In this document: piece by piece, positions 1-9,231 of the stretch
Position numbering within the stretch: the first letter of the stretch is position 1
Layout: each line of letters starts with the position of its first letter
From: QKTW01 sp052161885
GTDB lineage: Bacteria > Bacteroidota > Bacteroidia > Chitinophagales > Chitinophagaceae
DNA length: 64,000 bases
Assembly (NCBI GenBank): GCA_052161885.1
Contig: CP197396.1
Location: 4,154,001-4,218,000 of the forward strand
Reading direction: 5' to 3'
Program-made: the position numbers and the translations under genes
Notes under the pieces: generated by a model
The model's input: the letters and a program-made list of their open reading frames with translations, nothing else
Database searches by the model: none
Told to the model about the DNA's origin: nothing

Positions 1-888
1 TACATCGGGCTTTTCTCTCAGATCATTACACCATTCAAAAACATTTCCACCTCCGTATTTAATATCCAGAAAGGTGCAGCTGCGCTGGAACGTGTAGAGC
101 ATCTGCTGGTTGCAGAAAATACGATACAGGAACTGCCGGATGCTCGTCCGGTAAAGGATTTTAATAAAGCGGTGGAATTTAAAAATGTCCGTTTTAGCTA
201 CGGCGATAAAGTTATCCTTGATGGTATAGATCTGAAAATTGAAAAGGGTAAAACCATCGCACTTGTTGGTGCATCCGGTGCCGGTAAATCGACGATGGTA
301 GATCTTATACCCCGTTTTCATGATGTTACTTCCGGTGAAATACTGATAGATGGTATCAATGTAAAAGACCTGAAACTGGATGATGTGCGGCGCCTGATGG
401 GTGTTGTAAGCCAGGATCCGATCTTATTTAACGATACCATTGAAAACAACATACGCCTTGGTACCGGCGGTGCTTCTATAGCACAGGTAGAAGAGGCAGC
501 AACCGTAGCACACGCACATAGTTTTATTATGAATAAGCCGGACGGCTACCAGACTGTTGTGGGCGACCGTGGCAGCAGACTGAGCGGTGGCGAACGCCAG
601 CGTGTAACAATAGCAAGGGCCGTACTGAAAAATCCGCCGATATTAATCCTTGATGAAGCTACTTCTTCCCTGGATACAGAGAGTGAACGTATTGTACAGG
701 AAGCGATCAATAAACTGATGCAGAACAGGACCTGTATCGTCATTGCACACCGCTTATCTACCGTACAACATGCAGATGAGATCATTGTAATGGATCGCGG
801 AAAGATTGTACAGCGCGGACGTCATGCAGAACTGATGCAGACAGACGGGCTTTACAGGAAACTGGTGGAAATGCAGCAGGTGAAATAG
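1..888 (+). CDS. ABC exporter, C-terminal nucleotide-binding part (5' truncated)
   Basis: The reading frame is open from base 1, so this is the 3' end of a gene that starts before the window; 295 codons are visible. The first ~35 residues are the end of an exporter-type transmembrane domain, then a linker, then a complete ATPase: Walker A GASGAGKST at codons 90-98, Q-loop SQDP, signature LSGGE, Walker B ILILDEATS and H-loop AHRLS. Half-transporters with this arrangement (MsbA/lipid-exporter or multidrug type) work as inner-membrane homodimers that flip lipids or drugs using ATP. The substrate cannot be told from the ATPase half, so no symbol is given. galE follows after 31 bases. Confidence 0.93.
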   Translation, partial: YIGLFSQIITPFKNISTSVFNIQKGAAALERVEHLLVAENTIQELPDARPVKDFNKAVEFKNVRFSYGDKVILDGIDLKIEKGKTIALVGASGAGKSTMVDLIPRFHDVTSGEILIDGINVKDLKLDDVRRLMGVVSQDPILFNDTIENNIRLGTGGASIAQVEEAATVAHAHSFIMNKPDGYQTVVGDRGSRLSGGERQRVTIARAVLKNPPILILDEATSSLDTESERIVQEAINKLMQNRTCIVIAHRLSTVQHADEIIVMDRGKIVQRGRHAELMQTDGLYRKLVEMQQVK

Positions 889-894
889 TTAAGA

Positions 895-902
895 TATATT
901 TG
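895..902 (+). promoter_or_regulatory. TAnnTTTG -7 box upstream of galE
   Basis: TATATTTG matches the Bacteroidota -7 consensus exactly and lies 17 bases before the galE start, just after the ABC transporter stop. No good TTTG -33 element is visible at the expected distance, so this may be a weak or secondary promoter. Confidence 0.4.
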
Positions 903-919
903 TACTAATAAATGCAGGC

Positions 920-1957
920 ATGAAAAAAATTCTGGTGACAGGCGGATGCGGTTATATAGGAGCGCATACAATTGTGGATCTTATAGCAAACGGGTTTGAT
1001 GTAATATCGGTGGATAATCTTTCGCGCGGATCTCTGCGCATGTTATACGGTATTGAAAAAATCACGGGCCAGAAAGTAAAGAACTATAAAGTGGATCTTT
1101 GTAACCTGGAAGATACCGAAGCCATCTTTATTGAAAACCCCGAAATTATAGGTATTATTCACTTTGCAGCATATAAATCCGTACCGGAGTCTGTGAGTGA
1201 GCCGCTGAAATATTTTCACAATAACATAGAATCGCTGGTAAATGTGCTGACATGTGCACAGAATTATCATGTGCCGCATTTTGTTTTTTCTTCTTCCTGT
1301 TCGGTATATGGCAACGCAGATGTACTGCCGGTAAGCGAATCAGAGTCACTGAAAGAGCCGGAATCGCCGTATGCCCGTACCAAACAGATGGGTGAGGCTA
1401 TATGCCGCGATTTTACACGTCAGTACAAAGAACATAATGCGATGCTGCTGCGTTATTTCAACCCGGTAGGCGCGCATCCGAGCATTATGATCGGAGAACT
1501 TCAGGAAAAGCCCGAAAACCTGGTGCCTATGATCACGCAGACGGCTATTGGCAAGCGACCGGAAATGCAGGTCTTCGGGGCAGATTATCCAACCCGTGAC
1601 GGATCCTGTGTGCGTGATTACATTCATGTTATGGACATTGCCAATGCACATACCCGGGCTTTGCAGTATATGATTGATGAACGGAATAAAGAAAACTGCG
1701 AAATCTTTAACCTGGGGTCGGGCAATGGTGTCACTGTGCTTGAGCTGATCAGGTCTTTCGAGAAAATATCAGGCCAGAAGCTGAATTATAAAACAGGCCC
1801 GAGAAGACCAGGCGATGTGGGGGCTGTTTATGCCGATAATGCCAAAGCAACGAAACTGCTGGGCTGGGAATGTAAATACGATCTTGACCAGATGATGGAT
1901 ACAGCCTGGAAATGGGAAGTAACTATGCAGCGTGAGGCGCAGATAAGGTTTAATTAA
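920..1957 (+). CDS. galE: UDP-glucose 4-epimerase
   Basis: 345 aa, the usual length for GalE. It interconverts UDP-glucose and UDP-galactose (or their N-acetyl forms) using bound NAD, supplying galactosyl donors for surface polysaccharide. The N-terminal Rossmann motif GGCGYIGAHT is at residues 8-17. The catalytic triad of the extended short-chain dehydrogenase family is present: Ser in SSSCSVYG (about residue 125), Tyr151 and Lys155 in YARTK. The C-terminal part with GPRRPGDVG is typical of the epimerase. The ATG is preceded by a -7 box. A strong hairpin ends the transcript about 90 bases downstream. Confidence 0.95.
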   Translation: MKKILVTGGCGYIGAHTIVDLIANGFDVISVDNLSRGSLRMLYGIEKITGQKVKNYKVDLCNLEDTEAIFIENPEIIGIIHFAAYKSVPESVSEPLKYFHNNIESLVNVLTCAQNYHVPHFVFSSSCSVYGNADVLPVSESESLKEPESPYARTKQMGEAICRDFTRQYKEHNAMLLRYFNPVGAHPSIMIGELQEKPENLVPMITQTAIGKRPEMQVFGADYPTRDGSCVRDYIHVMDIANAHTRALQYMIDERNKENCEIFNLGSGNGVTVLELIRSFEKISGQKLNYKTGPRRPGDVGAVYADNAKATKLLGWECKYDLDQMMDTAWKWEVTMQREAQIRFN

Positions 1958-2043
1958 TGGATTTGAGTATTGAGATTTGAGACTGTGATGAGGAGAGGAT
2001 ATGTTAAAATATATTCCGGCTGCAGGCTAAAACTGCCGGATGC

Positions 2044-2076
2044 AACGAGGGCCGCACAAGATGTGCGGCCCTCGTT
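2044..2076. terminator. Strong hairpin between convergent galE and M16 peptidase genes
   Basis: A perfect 14-bp GC-rich stem (left arm 2044-2057, right arm 2063-2076) with a 5-base loop lies between the galE stop and the end of the minus-strand peptidase gene. The U-tract is short on both sides, so it may act as a bidirectional terminator or an mRNA 3'-end stabiliser. Confidence 0.75.
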
Positions 2077-2095
2077 TGTTATGCTGTATTGTATG

Positions 2096-3331
2096 TTATT
2101 TTTTCTTGTAGAAAAGTGTGTTGGCGTTTTCCGGGCGGAATATTTCCTTTGCTGTTTCTTTAAGAAAATCGACAGTGATCGCCTGGTATTTTTCCCACTC
2201 ATGGTTAATGCGGGCTGCATCACCCAGCAATTCATAAAATGCAAGATTATTAGCGCGTGAAAGCAGGCTTATATCTTCAAATTCGATCATAGCCTCAATC
2301 TTATTTTTTGCTTTCTGCAGCTCTTCGTTAGTTACACCTTCTGCTACAAGAAGAGCAAGCTCGGCTTCTACAGCGGCATCCGCTTCTTCCAGTGTTTTGC
2401 CTTCCAGTACTTTTCCTTCTACTACCAGCAGGCCGGGATCAAGGCTGCCTGTATGGTAACAGTTGATATTGCTGAACAGCTGCTGTTCTTTTACCAGTCG
2501 CTGGTAAAGACGTGATGAAAAACCATTACCCATGATCTCTGTAATAAGATCTGCTGCGTAATAAGGCTCAGACAGGCGTCCTGCCATATGCCATGCTTTG
2601 TACAGTGCATCCAGGGGCACGTCTGCGGTTACGGTTTTATGCCTTGCCTGCTGTTGTACAGGCTCTGCAGGAAGATTTCTCACATAGGAATCTCCGGATG
2701 GGATGTCTCCGAACCATTTTTCGGCAAGCGCTTTTACTTCCGCAACTGTTGTGTGGCCGGCTACGCACATAATAGCGCTTACAGGCCTGTAATGCTGGAA
2801 GAAAAAGGATTTAACATCTTCCAACCGGGCTTCTTCAATATGTTTCAGTTCCTTACCTATGGTCATCCATTGGTATGGATGCTTTGTATAGGCCAGGCTG
2901 CGCAGGTGCTCCCACGCATCGCCATAAGGTTTGTTGATGTAGTGCTCCTTAAATTCCTCACTTACCACCTTGCGTTGCACATCAAGGCTTTTTTCACTGA
3001 AAGCGAGCGACAGCATACGGTCACTCTCCAGCCAGAAGGCTGTTTCAATATTTTTAGCAGGAAGCTGAATGTAGTAATTGGTAATATCGTTGGTTGTATA
3101 AGCGTTGTTTTCGCCGCCGGCCATCTGCAGTGGTTCATCGTACTCTGGGATGTTTACAGAGCCGCCAAACATCAGATGTTCAAATAAATGTGCAAAGCCG
3201 GTCTGTGCCGGGTTTTCATCTCTTGCGCCCACATCATACAGGATATTCATAGCCACCATCGGTGAGCTGTGATCTTCATGTACCAGCACACGCAGGCCGT
3301 TATCTAAAGTAAATCTTTCAAACTGTAGCAT
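2096..3331 (-). CDS. M16 family zinc peptidase (insulinase/processing-protease type)
   Basis: 411 aa, a single M16B half. The inverted zinc motif HLFEH is at residues 48-52, inside the family context GFAHLFEHLMFGG, and the downstream Glu-rich segment beginning VVSEEFKEH supplies the third zinc ligand. M16B enzymes act as dimers that enclose and degrade small peptides. No signal peptide is visible, so it is probably cytoplasmic or periplasm-facing by another route. Many Bacteroidota carry a second, inactive M16 gene next to the active one; none is present here. It lies 69 bases downstream of the FAD oxidoreductase gene on the same strand and may be cotranscribed with it. Confidence 0.92.
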   Translation of the reverse strand: MLQFERFTLDNGLRVLVHEDHSSPMVAMNILYDVGARDENPAQTGFAHLFEHLMFGGSVNIPEYDEPLQMAGGENNAYTTNDITNYYIQLPAKNIETAFWLESDRMLSLAFSEKSLDVQRKVVSEEFKEHYINKPYGDAWEHLRSLAYTKHPYQWMTIGKELKHIEEARLEDVKSFFFQHYRPVSAIMCVAGHTTVAEVKALAEKWFGDIPSGDSYVRNLPAEPVQQQARHKTVTADVPLDALYKAWHMAGRLSEPYYAADLITEIMGNGFSSRLYQRLVKEQQLFSNINCYHTGSLDPGLLVVEGKVLEGKTLEEADAAVEAELALLVAEGVTNEELQKAKNKIEAMIEFEDISLLSRANNLAFYELLGDAARINHEWEKYQAITVDFLKETAKEIFRPENANTLFYKKK

Positions 3332-3400
3332 AATGTTCTGTCAAAGCTCAAATGTAAAGGATACACGTCAGATTCCGTGTTTGTCTTTACTTATATGCTG

Positions 3401-4504
3401 TTAATTCTCTGCGGGCATTTCCATGAGGCGGCTGCAGGCATGTTCGCGTCCCAGGACCTTATCTGATATGATTTTTCCCGCAAGTGATTCCCATGAAAGT
3501 GCATTTATGCCTGTGCCTGCAGCGATGTACTGATGCTCATGACCGGGTACTGCGCTGATGTAAGGAAATCCATTTGGTGTGCCTGTATAGGCCGTTGTCC
3601 ATTCGGATTCAATCTCTGCGATATCAAAATGCAGCTGTACAAATGTTTTCAGCGCTTCTGGTGTAGCATCTGCCGCTGCTGCTATAATACAGTCTTTATT
3701 GCCAATGCGTGCCGGGGCAAACATCGTGCCGCTGTCCGTGTCTGCAGCCATTCCGTACGGATGTACTCCGTTCTTCAGCGTAAAGGCAATGCCCGCAAGT
3801 GTATGCTCCTGCAGTCCTTTTATTGCTGCATCAAAATGGCATATGGTGTGTGCCTGTATTTTTCCGGCAGATGTTTCTGCTTCAAACAGTATACCTTTTT
3901 CAATAGCACGTACCTCGCAGGGTGTGAGTAATACGCCGCCTTCCTGCACAAATGCTTTTGCAAGTCCGGCAATATACTTGCCGGGATGAATGCGTGCCTG
4001 GAACTCAAAACGGCAGACCGCAGTGAATGGTACTGTTACGGGAATACTGTGCACCATATCTGTAACCAGTCCTGCACGTTCGGCAGCGAGCTGCTCTTCA
4101 TTTATTTTCTGAGTATCTGATGCGGAAAAAACAAACCCCGGCTCATAAACAAAATCGCAGTCTATTTCATAGCTGGTGATTATGTGTTCGGCTGTATCTG
4201 CTGCTTCGCGAAGGGCGTCTGCTATGAGGTGTGCAGTAGCAGCACCGTAATTTTTTTCGAGGTTGGAATAAGAAACACCGCACATGGTGGTGAAGCCTGC
4301 AAAGCCATATTCCGCAGCATCCGGAGGCGCGGCAATGATGCATTTTCTCCCTTGTTGCTGCAGTAGCAAGGCTGCTGTAAATGCTGCAATATTATTTCCG
4401 GTGACGAGCACATCAAAAACCTGGCCGTCGCCTGTATAACTGCTTTCTGATGCCAGGTGTTCCGGAACTGGCCAGATTCCCCGGGAGGTGCCTTTCGTGT
4501 TCAT
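3401..4504 (-). CDS. FAD-dependent oxidoreductase of the DAO family
   Basis: 367 aa. The N-terminal beta-alpha-beta fold (residues ~29-56, VLVTGNNIAAFTAALLL) is where FAD should bind, and the C-terminal GTGINALSWESLAGKII segment matches the closing FAD motif of glycine-oxidase/D-amino-acid-oxidase-type proteins. The usual GxGxxG is degraded to GNNIAA, which is odd for this family. The substrate is unknown; DAO enzymes oxidise amines, amino acids or glycerol-phosphate-like molecules. No signal peptide. It is followed on the same strand by the M16 peptidase. Confidence 0.75.
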   Translation of the reverse strand: MNTKGTSRGIWPVPEHLASESSYTGDGQVFDVLVTGNNIAAFTAALLLQQQGRKCIIAAPPDAAEYGFAGFTTMCGVSYSNLEKNYGAATAHLIADALREAADTAEHIITSYEIDCDFVYEPGFVFSASDTQKINEEQLAAERAGLVTDMVHSIPVTVPFTAVCRFEFQARIHPGKYIAGLAKAFVQEGGVLLTPCEVRAIEKGILFEAETSAGKIQAHTICHFDAAIKGLQEHTLAGIAFTLKNGVHPYGMAADTDSGTMFAPARIGNKDCIIAAAADATPEALKTFVQLHFDIAEIESEWTTAYTGTPNGFPYISAVPGHEHQYIAAGTGINALSWESLAGKIISDKVLGREHACSRLMEMPAEN

Positions 4505-4710
4505 TATTTATGGTGTATGTATGTAAGCTGTTTAATTAATTCTCATAGGACGCAGCGTTATACAAAGGGGTTAAGTGGTAAGAAAACGATTACATATTGC
4601 ATCTTTTTCTACGCGTGAAAGCAAATATATACCAAGCAGGTATAAATACATATAGAGACAATCAATTTTTGTTTTACAGATGTATCTGAGATTTATTATA
4701 ATAAAAAAAT

Positions 4711-4740
4711 AAAGCACAGATAGTTTATTATCTGTGCTTT
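4711..4740 (-). terminator. Rho-independent terminator of pdxA
   Basis: Stem 4711-4722 pairs perfectly with 4729-4740 over 12 bp with a 6-base loop. On the minus strand the stem is followed by a long T-rich run (4710 downwards), the classical intrinsic terminator layout. It lies 27 bases after the pdxA stop. Confidence 0.88.
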
Positions 4741-4767
4741 ATCATGATTCTTTGCAGAAAAACATTG

Positions 4768-5826
4768 TTAGTTACTGTTTTCTTTTTCTATTTTTCCCCG
4801 TCTTATCGGGTTAGCGGTGTTTTGTTCGTATTCTTTTCGCTGCTGCATAAGGTTCAGGCATTGAAAGACTGCTTCGCGAAATGAAGTTTCATCGGCAATA
4901 TTCTTACCTGCAATGTCGAATGCAGTGCCGTGATCGGGTGAGGTGCGTATTACTGGCAACCCGGCAGTGTAATTTACGCCGCCGCCATGGGCAATGGTTT
5001 TAAATGGTATAAGGCCCTGATCGTGATACATAGCAAGCACAGCGTCAAACTGGGTGTAACTGCTGCGTGCAAAAAAAGCATCTGCACTGTAAGGCCCGAA
5101 AACGAGATTTCCCTGCTGCTGTGCGTGCTCCACGGCAGGCTTTATTATTGTCTGTTCCTCGTTGCCTATCTCGCCGCCGTCACCTGCATGGGGGTTCAGT
5201 CCCAGCACCGCGATTTTGGGTTTGTCAATGCCGAAATCCTTCACCAGTGTATCTTTCAGAATGGCCAGCTTGGAAAGGATCATTTCTTTGGTGATCGTAC
5301 CCGCCACACTTGCCACAGGTATATGTTCTGTAACCAGTGCTACGCGCAGTTCTTCATTATACAGCAGCATCAGCACATCTTTAGCGCCGAATTTTTCTTT
5401 GAAAAAAGGCGTATGCCCGGTGTACGGAAAGTCTGCGGTATGTGTATTGCTTTTGTGTATCGGCGCTGTTACAATAGCATCCAGCTGGCCGTCTTTCAGG
5501 CATTGTGCGGCTACCATCAGTGAGCGGACGGCGTATTTGCCACCGGCTTCTGTGAGCGCGCCAGGTTGCAGCGGTACTTCTTCCTCCCAGCAGTTGAAAA
5601 CGTTTACCTGCTTCAGATTCAGCTTGGTAAGGTCCTTTGTGCTGTTAAAGCTGAAGCTGTGTTCTGTGATCAGCTTGCGGTAGAAGTTAATTACCTTATT
5701 GGACGCGAATATCACCGGGGTGCAGAAGTCCAGCATCCGGTTGTCTGAAAATGTTTTGATGATCAGCTCCGGACCTATACCGTTAATATCGCCTGTGGTA
5801 ATACCAATGACTGGTTTTTCGTGCAT
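4768..5826 (-). CDS. pdxA: 4-hydroxythreonine-4-phosphate dehydrogenase
   Basis: 352 aa. PdxA oxidises 4-phosphohydroxy-L-threonine, whose decarboxylated product is condensed by PdxJ in the DXP-dependent route to pyridoxal phosphate. The N-terminal GITTGDINGIGPELI is the family opening motif. The three metal-binding histidines are visible in IHKSNTHTADFPYTGHT, LGLNPHAGDGG and AMYHDQGLIPFK. The C-terminus has a short charged extension rich in Lys, Glu and Arg. The gene is 49 bases downstream of the leucyl aminopeptidase gene on the same strand, so the two are probably cotranscribed, and it is followed by a strong terminator. Confidence 0.96.
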   Translation of the reverse strand: MHEKPVIGITTGDINGIGPELIIKTFSDNRMLDFCTPVIFASNKVINFYRKLITEHSFSFNSTKDLTKLNLKQVNVFNCWEEEVPLQPGALTEAGGKYAVRSLMVAAQCLKDGQLDAIVTAPIHKSNTHTADFPYTGHTPFFKEKFGAKDVLMLLYNEELRVALVTEHIPVASVAGTITKEMILSKLAILKDTLVKDFGIDKPKIAVLGLNPHAGDGGEIGNEEQTIIKPAVEHAQQQGNLVFGPYSADAFFARSSYTQFDAVLAMYHDQGLIPFKTIAHGGGVNYTAGLPVIRTSPDHGTAFDIAGKNIADETSFREAVFQCLNLMQQRKEYEQNTANPIRRGKIEKENSN

Positions 5827-5875
5827 TGCTGTTTTTTAAGAAAGTTGATTGTATGTAACAGAAAATCCTTCGTGG

Positions 5876-7312
5876 TTATGCCTTCCTGTAATGCATCAGG
5901 AAATCGAGCAGCATACGGAGCCCGTACGCAGTACCGCCTGAAGTTATGTAATTACGCTTAGACATAGAGAAAGATACACCGGCTATATCAAAATGCATCC
6001 ACGGGTAATCGGTGAAATGCTGCAGGAATTTACCAGCTGTAATAGCACCGCCGGTTGGCCCGCCAATGTTTTTAAGATCGGCAACATCACTTTTTATCAT
6101 ATCGCCGTATTCATCCCACATCGGGAACTCTGCAAGGCGCTCATACTGGCGGTCGCCGCTGTTTTTAAATGATTGTTTCATTTCGTCTGCAGCAGTGCCC
6201 ATGCACACAATGCCCTGCTCGCCGATAGCAGCAGAGGCAGCACCGGTAAGCGTAGCAAAGTCTACCACGAGCTCCGGCTTGTAGCGTTTGGCCCAGTGCA
6301 GTGCATCAGCCAGTACCAGCCGGCCTTCCGCGTCGGTATTCAACACCTCAACGGTTGTGCCACTGTACATAGTGATCACATCGCCAGGTACGTAGGCATT
6401 TTCACCAGGCCTGTTTTCTGTTGCAGGTACCAGCGCTATTACGTGCAGCGGCAGTTCCATTTTGGAAATAGCATACATAGCGCCTGTAACGAGTGCTGCG
6501 CCGCTCATGTCGCTCTTCATACGGTCCATGGAAGCAGGCGTAGGCTTCAGCGAAAGCCCGCCGGTATCGTATACGATGCCTTTTCCTATCAGTACAATTG
6601 GTGTTTTGTTCAAAGCCTTGCGGGGCTTGTATTCCATGATCGTAAATGTGGGAGGCAGGATGCTTCCGCGGTTTACAGCCAGGATGCCGCCCATTTTTTC
6701 CCGCTCTATCTGTGCTTTCTGCAGTGTAGTTACTTTAAAACCGGCTTCTTTACCCAGTGTGGCAATCTCTTTGGCCAGCTGTGTAGCAGTAAGGTATTGC
6801 AGCGGCTCGTTTACCAGAGTGCGTGCATGATAGACGGCCTGAGCGATAATGCCCAGCTGCTCTGTCTCTTTAACCGTAATAGACTGCTTTGTAAAATTGA
6901 TCAGCTTTAGTGTATTGGTGATCTTTTTTGCATCGCTGCGGTATTTCAGGAACTGATAGTTGGCCAGTGTAATGCCTTCTGCCAGTAAATAAGAGGCGTG
7001 TGCATTACCAGAAAAATTGGTGATGGTTATCTCTTCAATTTTCTGTCGGTTGAGGAGTGCCTGCAGTTCCCCGCCGGCTTTACGTATGGTTTCGTTTGTC
7101 TGGTGTTCTGTCTTCTTTTCCTTAATGCTGTATATAAAAACAAAACGGCTGTACTGGTTAATGGAGATGATCGGAGCATCCTGTTGCAGCATATCTGTAA
7201 CAAAGCCACGTTCCTGCTCGGTAAGTTCGGTAAGCTGCTGTACCTGATCTGCCTGGCTGATGATATACAGCTGGTGCTTTTTCGAAGGTTTTAATACGAT
7301 TTTAAAATCCAT
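5876..7312 (-). CDS. pepA: Leucyl aminopeptidase (M17 family)
   Basis: 478 aa. Cytosolic, two-metal aminopeptidase that removes N-terminal residues from peptides. The catalytic C-terminal half contains the metal and catalytic motifs KGIVYDTGGLSLKP and the family signature NTDAEGRL. The N-terminal third is the poorly conserved macrodomain-like module that helps form the hexamer. The ATG at 7312 is favoured by a -7 box about 20 bases upstream. It probably forms an operon with pdxA. Confidence 0.94.
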   Translation of the reverse strand: MDFKIVLKPSKKHQLYIISQADQVQQLTELTEQERGFVTDMLQQDAPIISINQYSRFVFIYSIKEKKTEHQTNETIRKAGGELQALLNRQKIEEITITNFSGNAHASYLLAEGITLANYQFLKYRSDAKKITNTLKLINFTKQSITVKETEQLGIIAQAVYHARTLVNEPLQYLTATQLAKEIATLGKEAGFKVTTLQKAQIEREKMGGILAVNRGSILPPTFTIMEYKPRKALNKTPIVLIGKGIVYDTGGLSLKPTPASMDRMKSDMSGAALVTGAMYAISKMELPLHVIALVPATENRPGENAYVPGDVITMYSGTTVEVLNTDAEGRLVLADALHWAKRYKPELVVDFATLTGAASAAIGEQGIVCMGTAADEMKQSFKNSGDRQYERLAEFPMWDEYGDMIKSDVADLKNIGGPTGGAITAGKFLQHFTDYPWMHFDIAGVSFSMSKRNYITSGGTAYGLRMLLDFLMHYRKA

Positions 7313-7332
7313 TGTCCGGAATTATTGAGCAG

Positions 7333-7340
7333 CAAAGATA
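7333..7340 (-). promoter_or_regulatory. TAnnTTTG -7 box for pepA-pdxA
   Basis: TATCTTTG on the minus strand, 20 bases before the pepA start, gives a very short leader. The same TATCTTTGC sequence precedes gcvT and the 587-aa protein gene. No clear TTTG -33 partner was found. Confidence 0.45.
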
Positions 7341-7439
7341 GTTAACACGACAATGAAGAGGTATGGTTTTCCCGGCAGAATGTTTTGATACTGACAGAAA
7401 CACCGCAATTACGGTGCGATTGGTTACTTTCGCGTTCGT

Positions 7440-8198
7440 ATGCAATACACGTTAAAGAAAAGCCTTGGACAGCATTTTCTGCACGATGAGAATATGTGCC
7501 GGAAGATAGTAGCCCAGCTAAGTGTGCAGCCCGGGCTGCAGCTGGTGGAGATAGGTCCGGGCGGAGGTGCCATCACCAAATACCTTATTGAATTGCCGGA
7601 TGTACATTACAAGGCTATAGAGGTGGATGACGATAAGGTAAAATACCTGGAGCATACATGGCCTTCGCTGAAAGGCAGGATCATTCATCAGGATGTGCTG
7701 AAAGCGGATGCACCGTTTGAGGGGCGTTTCAGTGTGATCGGCAATTTTCCGTATAATATTTCATCTCCCATCATGTTTAAGGTGCTGGACTGGGAGCAGC
7801 AGGTGGCAGAAGTGACCGGTATGTTTCAGAAAGAGGTGGCTGTGCGTATAGCGGCAGGTCCGGGATCGAAAATGTATGGCATCCTCAGTGTATTGACGCA
7901 GGCCTTTTTTAAAGTCGAATATCTTTTTGATGTGCCGCCGGGCTGTTTCATGCCTCCGCCCAAAGTGATGAGCGGCGTGGCCAGATTTACAAACCTGGAT
8001 AATCCTCATAATATCACAGACAAAAGAAAGTTTATCATACTGGTAAAAGCTGCATTTAACCAGCGCCGTAAAACATTGCGGAATGCACTGAAAAGTACGC
8101 TGCCACCCGAAGCACTTACGCACCCGCTTATGGACAAGCGCGCGGAGCAGCTCTCAGTAGCCGACTTTGTAGATCTGCACAAACAATATCAATCATGA
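7440..8198 (+). CDS. rsmA: 16S rRNA (adenine1518-N6/adenine1519-N6)-dimethyltransferase
   Basis: 252 aa. Dimethylates two adjacent adenines in the 3'-terminal helix of 16S rRNA, a late step in 30S assembly (KsgA). The start KKSLGQHFLHDENM and the SAM-binding motif VEIGPGGGAITKYL are diagnostic, and NFPYNISSPI is the catalytic motif (N-x-P-Y). The C-terminal domain has the usual FNQRRKTLRNAL segment. The stop overlaps the next start in ATGA, so it is translationally coupled to the hydroxyacid dehydrogenase. Confidence 0.97.
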   Translation: MQYTLKKSLGQHFLHDENMCRKIVAQLSVQPGLQLVEIGPGGGAITKYLIELPDVHYKAIEVDDDKVKYLEHTWPSLKGRIIHQDVLKADAPFEGRFSVIGNFPYNISSPIMFKVLDWEQQVAEVTGMFQKEVAVRIAAGPGSKMYGILSVLTQAFFKVEYLFDVPPGCFMPPPKVMSGVARFTNLDNPHNITDKRKFIILVKAAFNQRRKTLRNALKSTLPPEALTHPLMDKRAEQLSVADFVDLHKQYQS

Positions 8199-9130
8199 AC
8201 AAAGGAAAAGTACTGATTGCCGCGCCGGTACATCCTGTACTTACACAAGGGCTTACCGACGCGGGCTACGAATACATTATCCGCGAAAAAATCACTCAGC
8301 CGGAGGCCGCAGAAATCATAAAAGACTGCGTGGGGGTAGTGACGTCTACCAGACTGCAGCTAAACCGGGAACTGATCGATAAAGCGCCGGAACTGAAGTG
8401 GATAGGGCGTATGGGTTCAGGGATGGAGGTGATTGATGTGCCTTATGCTACGTCACTGGGAATCAGGTGTTTCAGCAGTCCGGAGGGCAATTGTAACGCT
8501 GTTGCCGAGCATGCGCTGGGTATGCTGCTGGGCATTACGAAGCGTATTGAGTGGAGCCACCGGCAGGTACAGGAAGGATTGTGGCTGCGCGATGAGAACA
8601 GGGGCACCGAACTGGAAGGGAAGACAATAGGTATTATCGGTTATGGGCATACAGGCAGGGCATTTGCACGAAAGTTGCTCGCTTTTGATATGAACATACT
8701 GGCTTACGACGTTGATCCTGAAGTTGCTGTACAGGATGGTGTCACCTTATGCAGTCTTGGGGAAATATATGAGCGTGCAGAGATAGTGAGTCTTCACTTA
8801 CCATTGCGGGATGATACACAACATTACTTCAATGAGGCTTTCCTTGAAAAAATGCAGCATCCTTTCTGGCTGATAAATACCTCAAGAGGCTCAGTTGCAG
8901 ATCTTAATGCAATATTGCATGGACTGGAAAACGGTAAAATTCTTGGCGCATGTCTGGATGTACTGGAAGGGGAGCCATTGGAAAAAATGCCGGAATATCT
9001 GAAAGATATTGTAAAAAAAATAATACAGCTTCCGCAAGTTATTATTACCCCTCATATAGCGGGCTACAGCCATGAAGCCACGTATAAAATGAGCTATTAC
9101 CTGTTTTCAAAGATAGTCATGCCAGAGTAA
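8195..9130 (+). CDS. D-2-hydroxyacid dehydrogenase (phosphoglycerate dehydrogenase-like)
   Basis: 311 aa, NAD-dependent. The Rossmann motif GIIGYGHTGRAFARKL lies mid-protein. The catalytic residues are in place: Arg in INTSRGSVADL, an acidic residue in the following LDVLEGEPLE region, and His in PHIAGYSHEA. It resembles SerA but lacks the C-terminal ACT domain, so the substrate could be 3-phosphoglycerate or another 2-hydroxy acid. The start overlaps the rsmA stop by 4 bases. Confidence 0.88.
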   Translation: MNKGKVLIAAPVHPVLTQGLTDAGYEYIIREKITQPEAAEIIKDCVGVVTSTRLQLNRELIDKAPELKWIGRMGSGMEVIDVPYATSLGIRCFSSPEGNCNAVAEHALGMLLGITKRIEWSHRQVQEGLWLRDENRGTELEGKTIGIIGYGHTGRAFARKLLAFDMNILAYDVDPEVAVQDGVTLCSLGEIYERAEIVSLHLPLRDDTQHYFNEAFLEKMQHPFWLINTSRGSVADLNAILHGLENGKILGACLDVLEGEPLEKMPEYLKDIVKKIIQLPQVIITPHIAGYSHEATYKMSYYLFSKIVMPE

Positions 9131-9231
9131 AACATATAAAATAAACATTTCCTTGACAAAAAAGAGAGGTAGCCGTATTACTTTTAACAGAAGTTTTTAT
9201 CTTTACCCCTCATTTGGTTAACAAATCTTTA

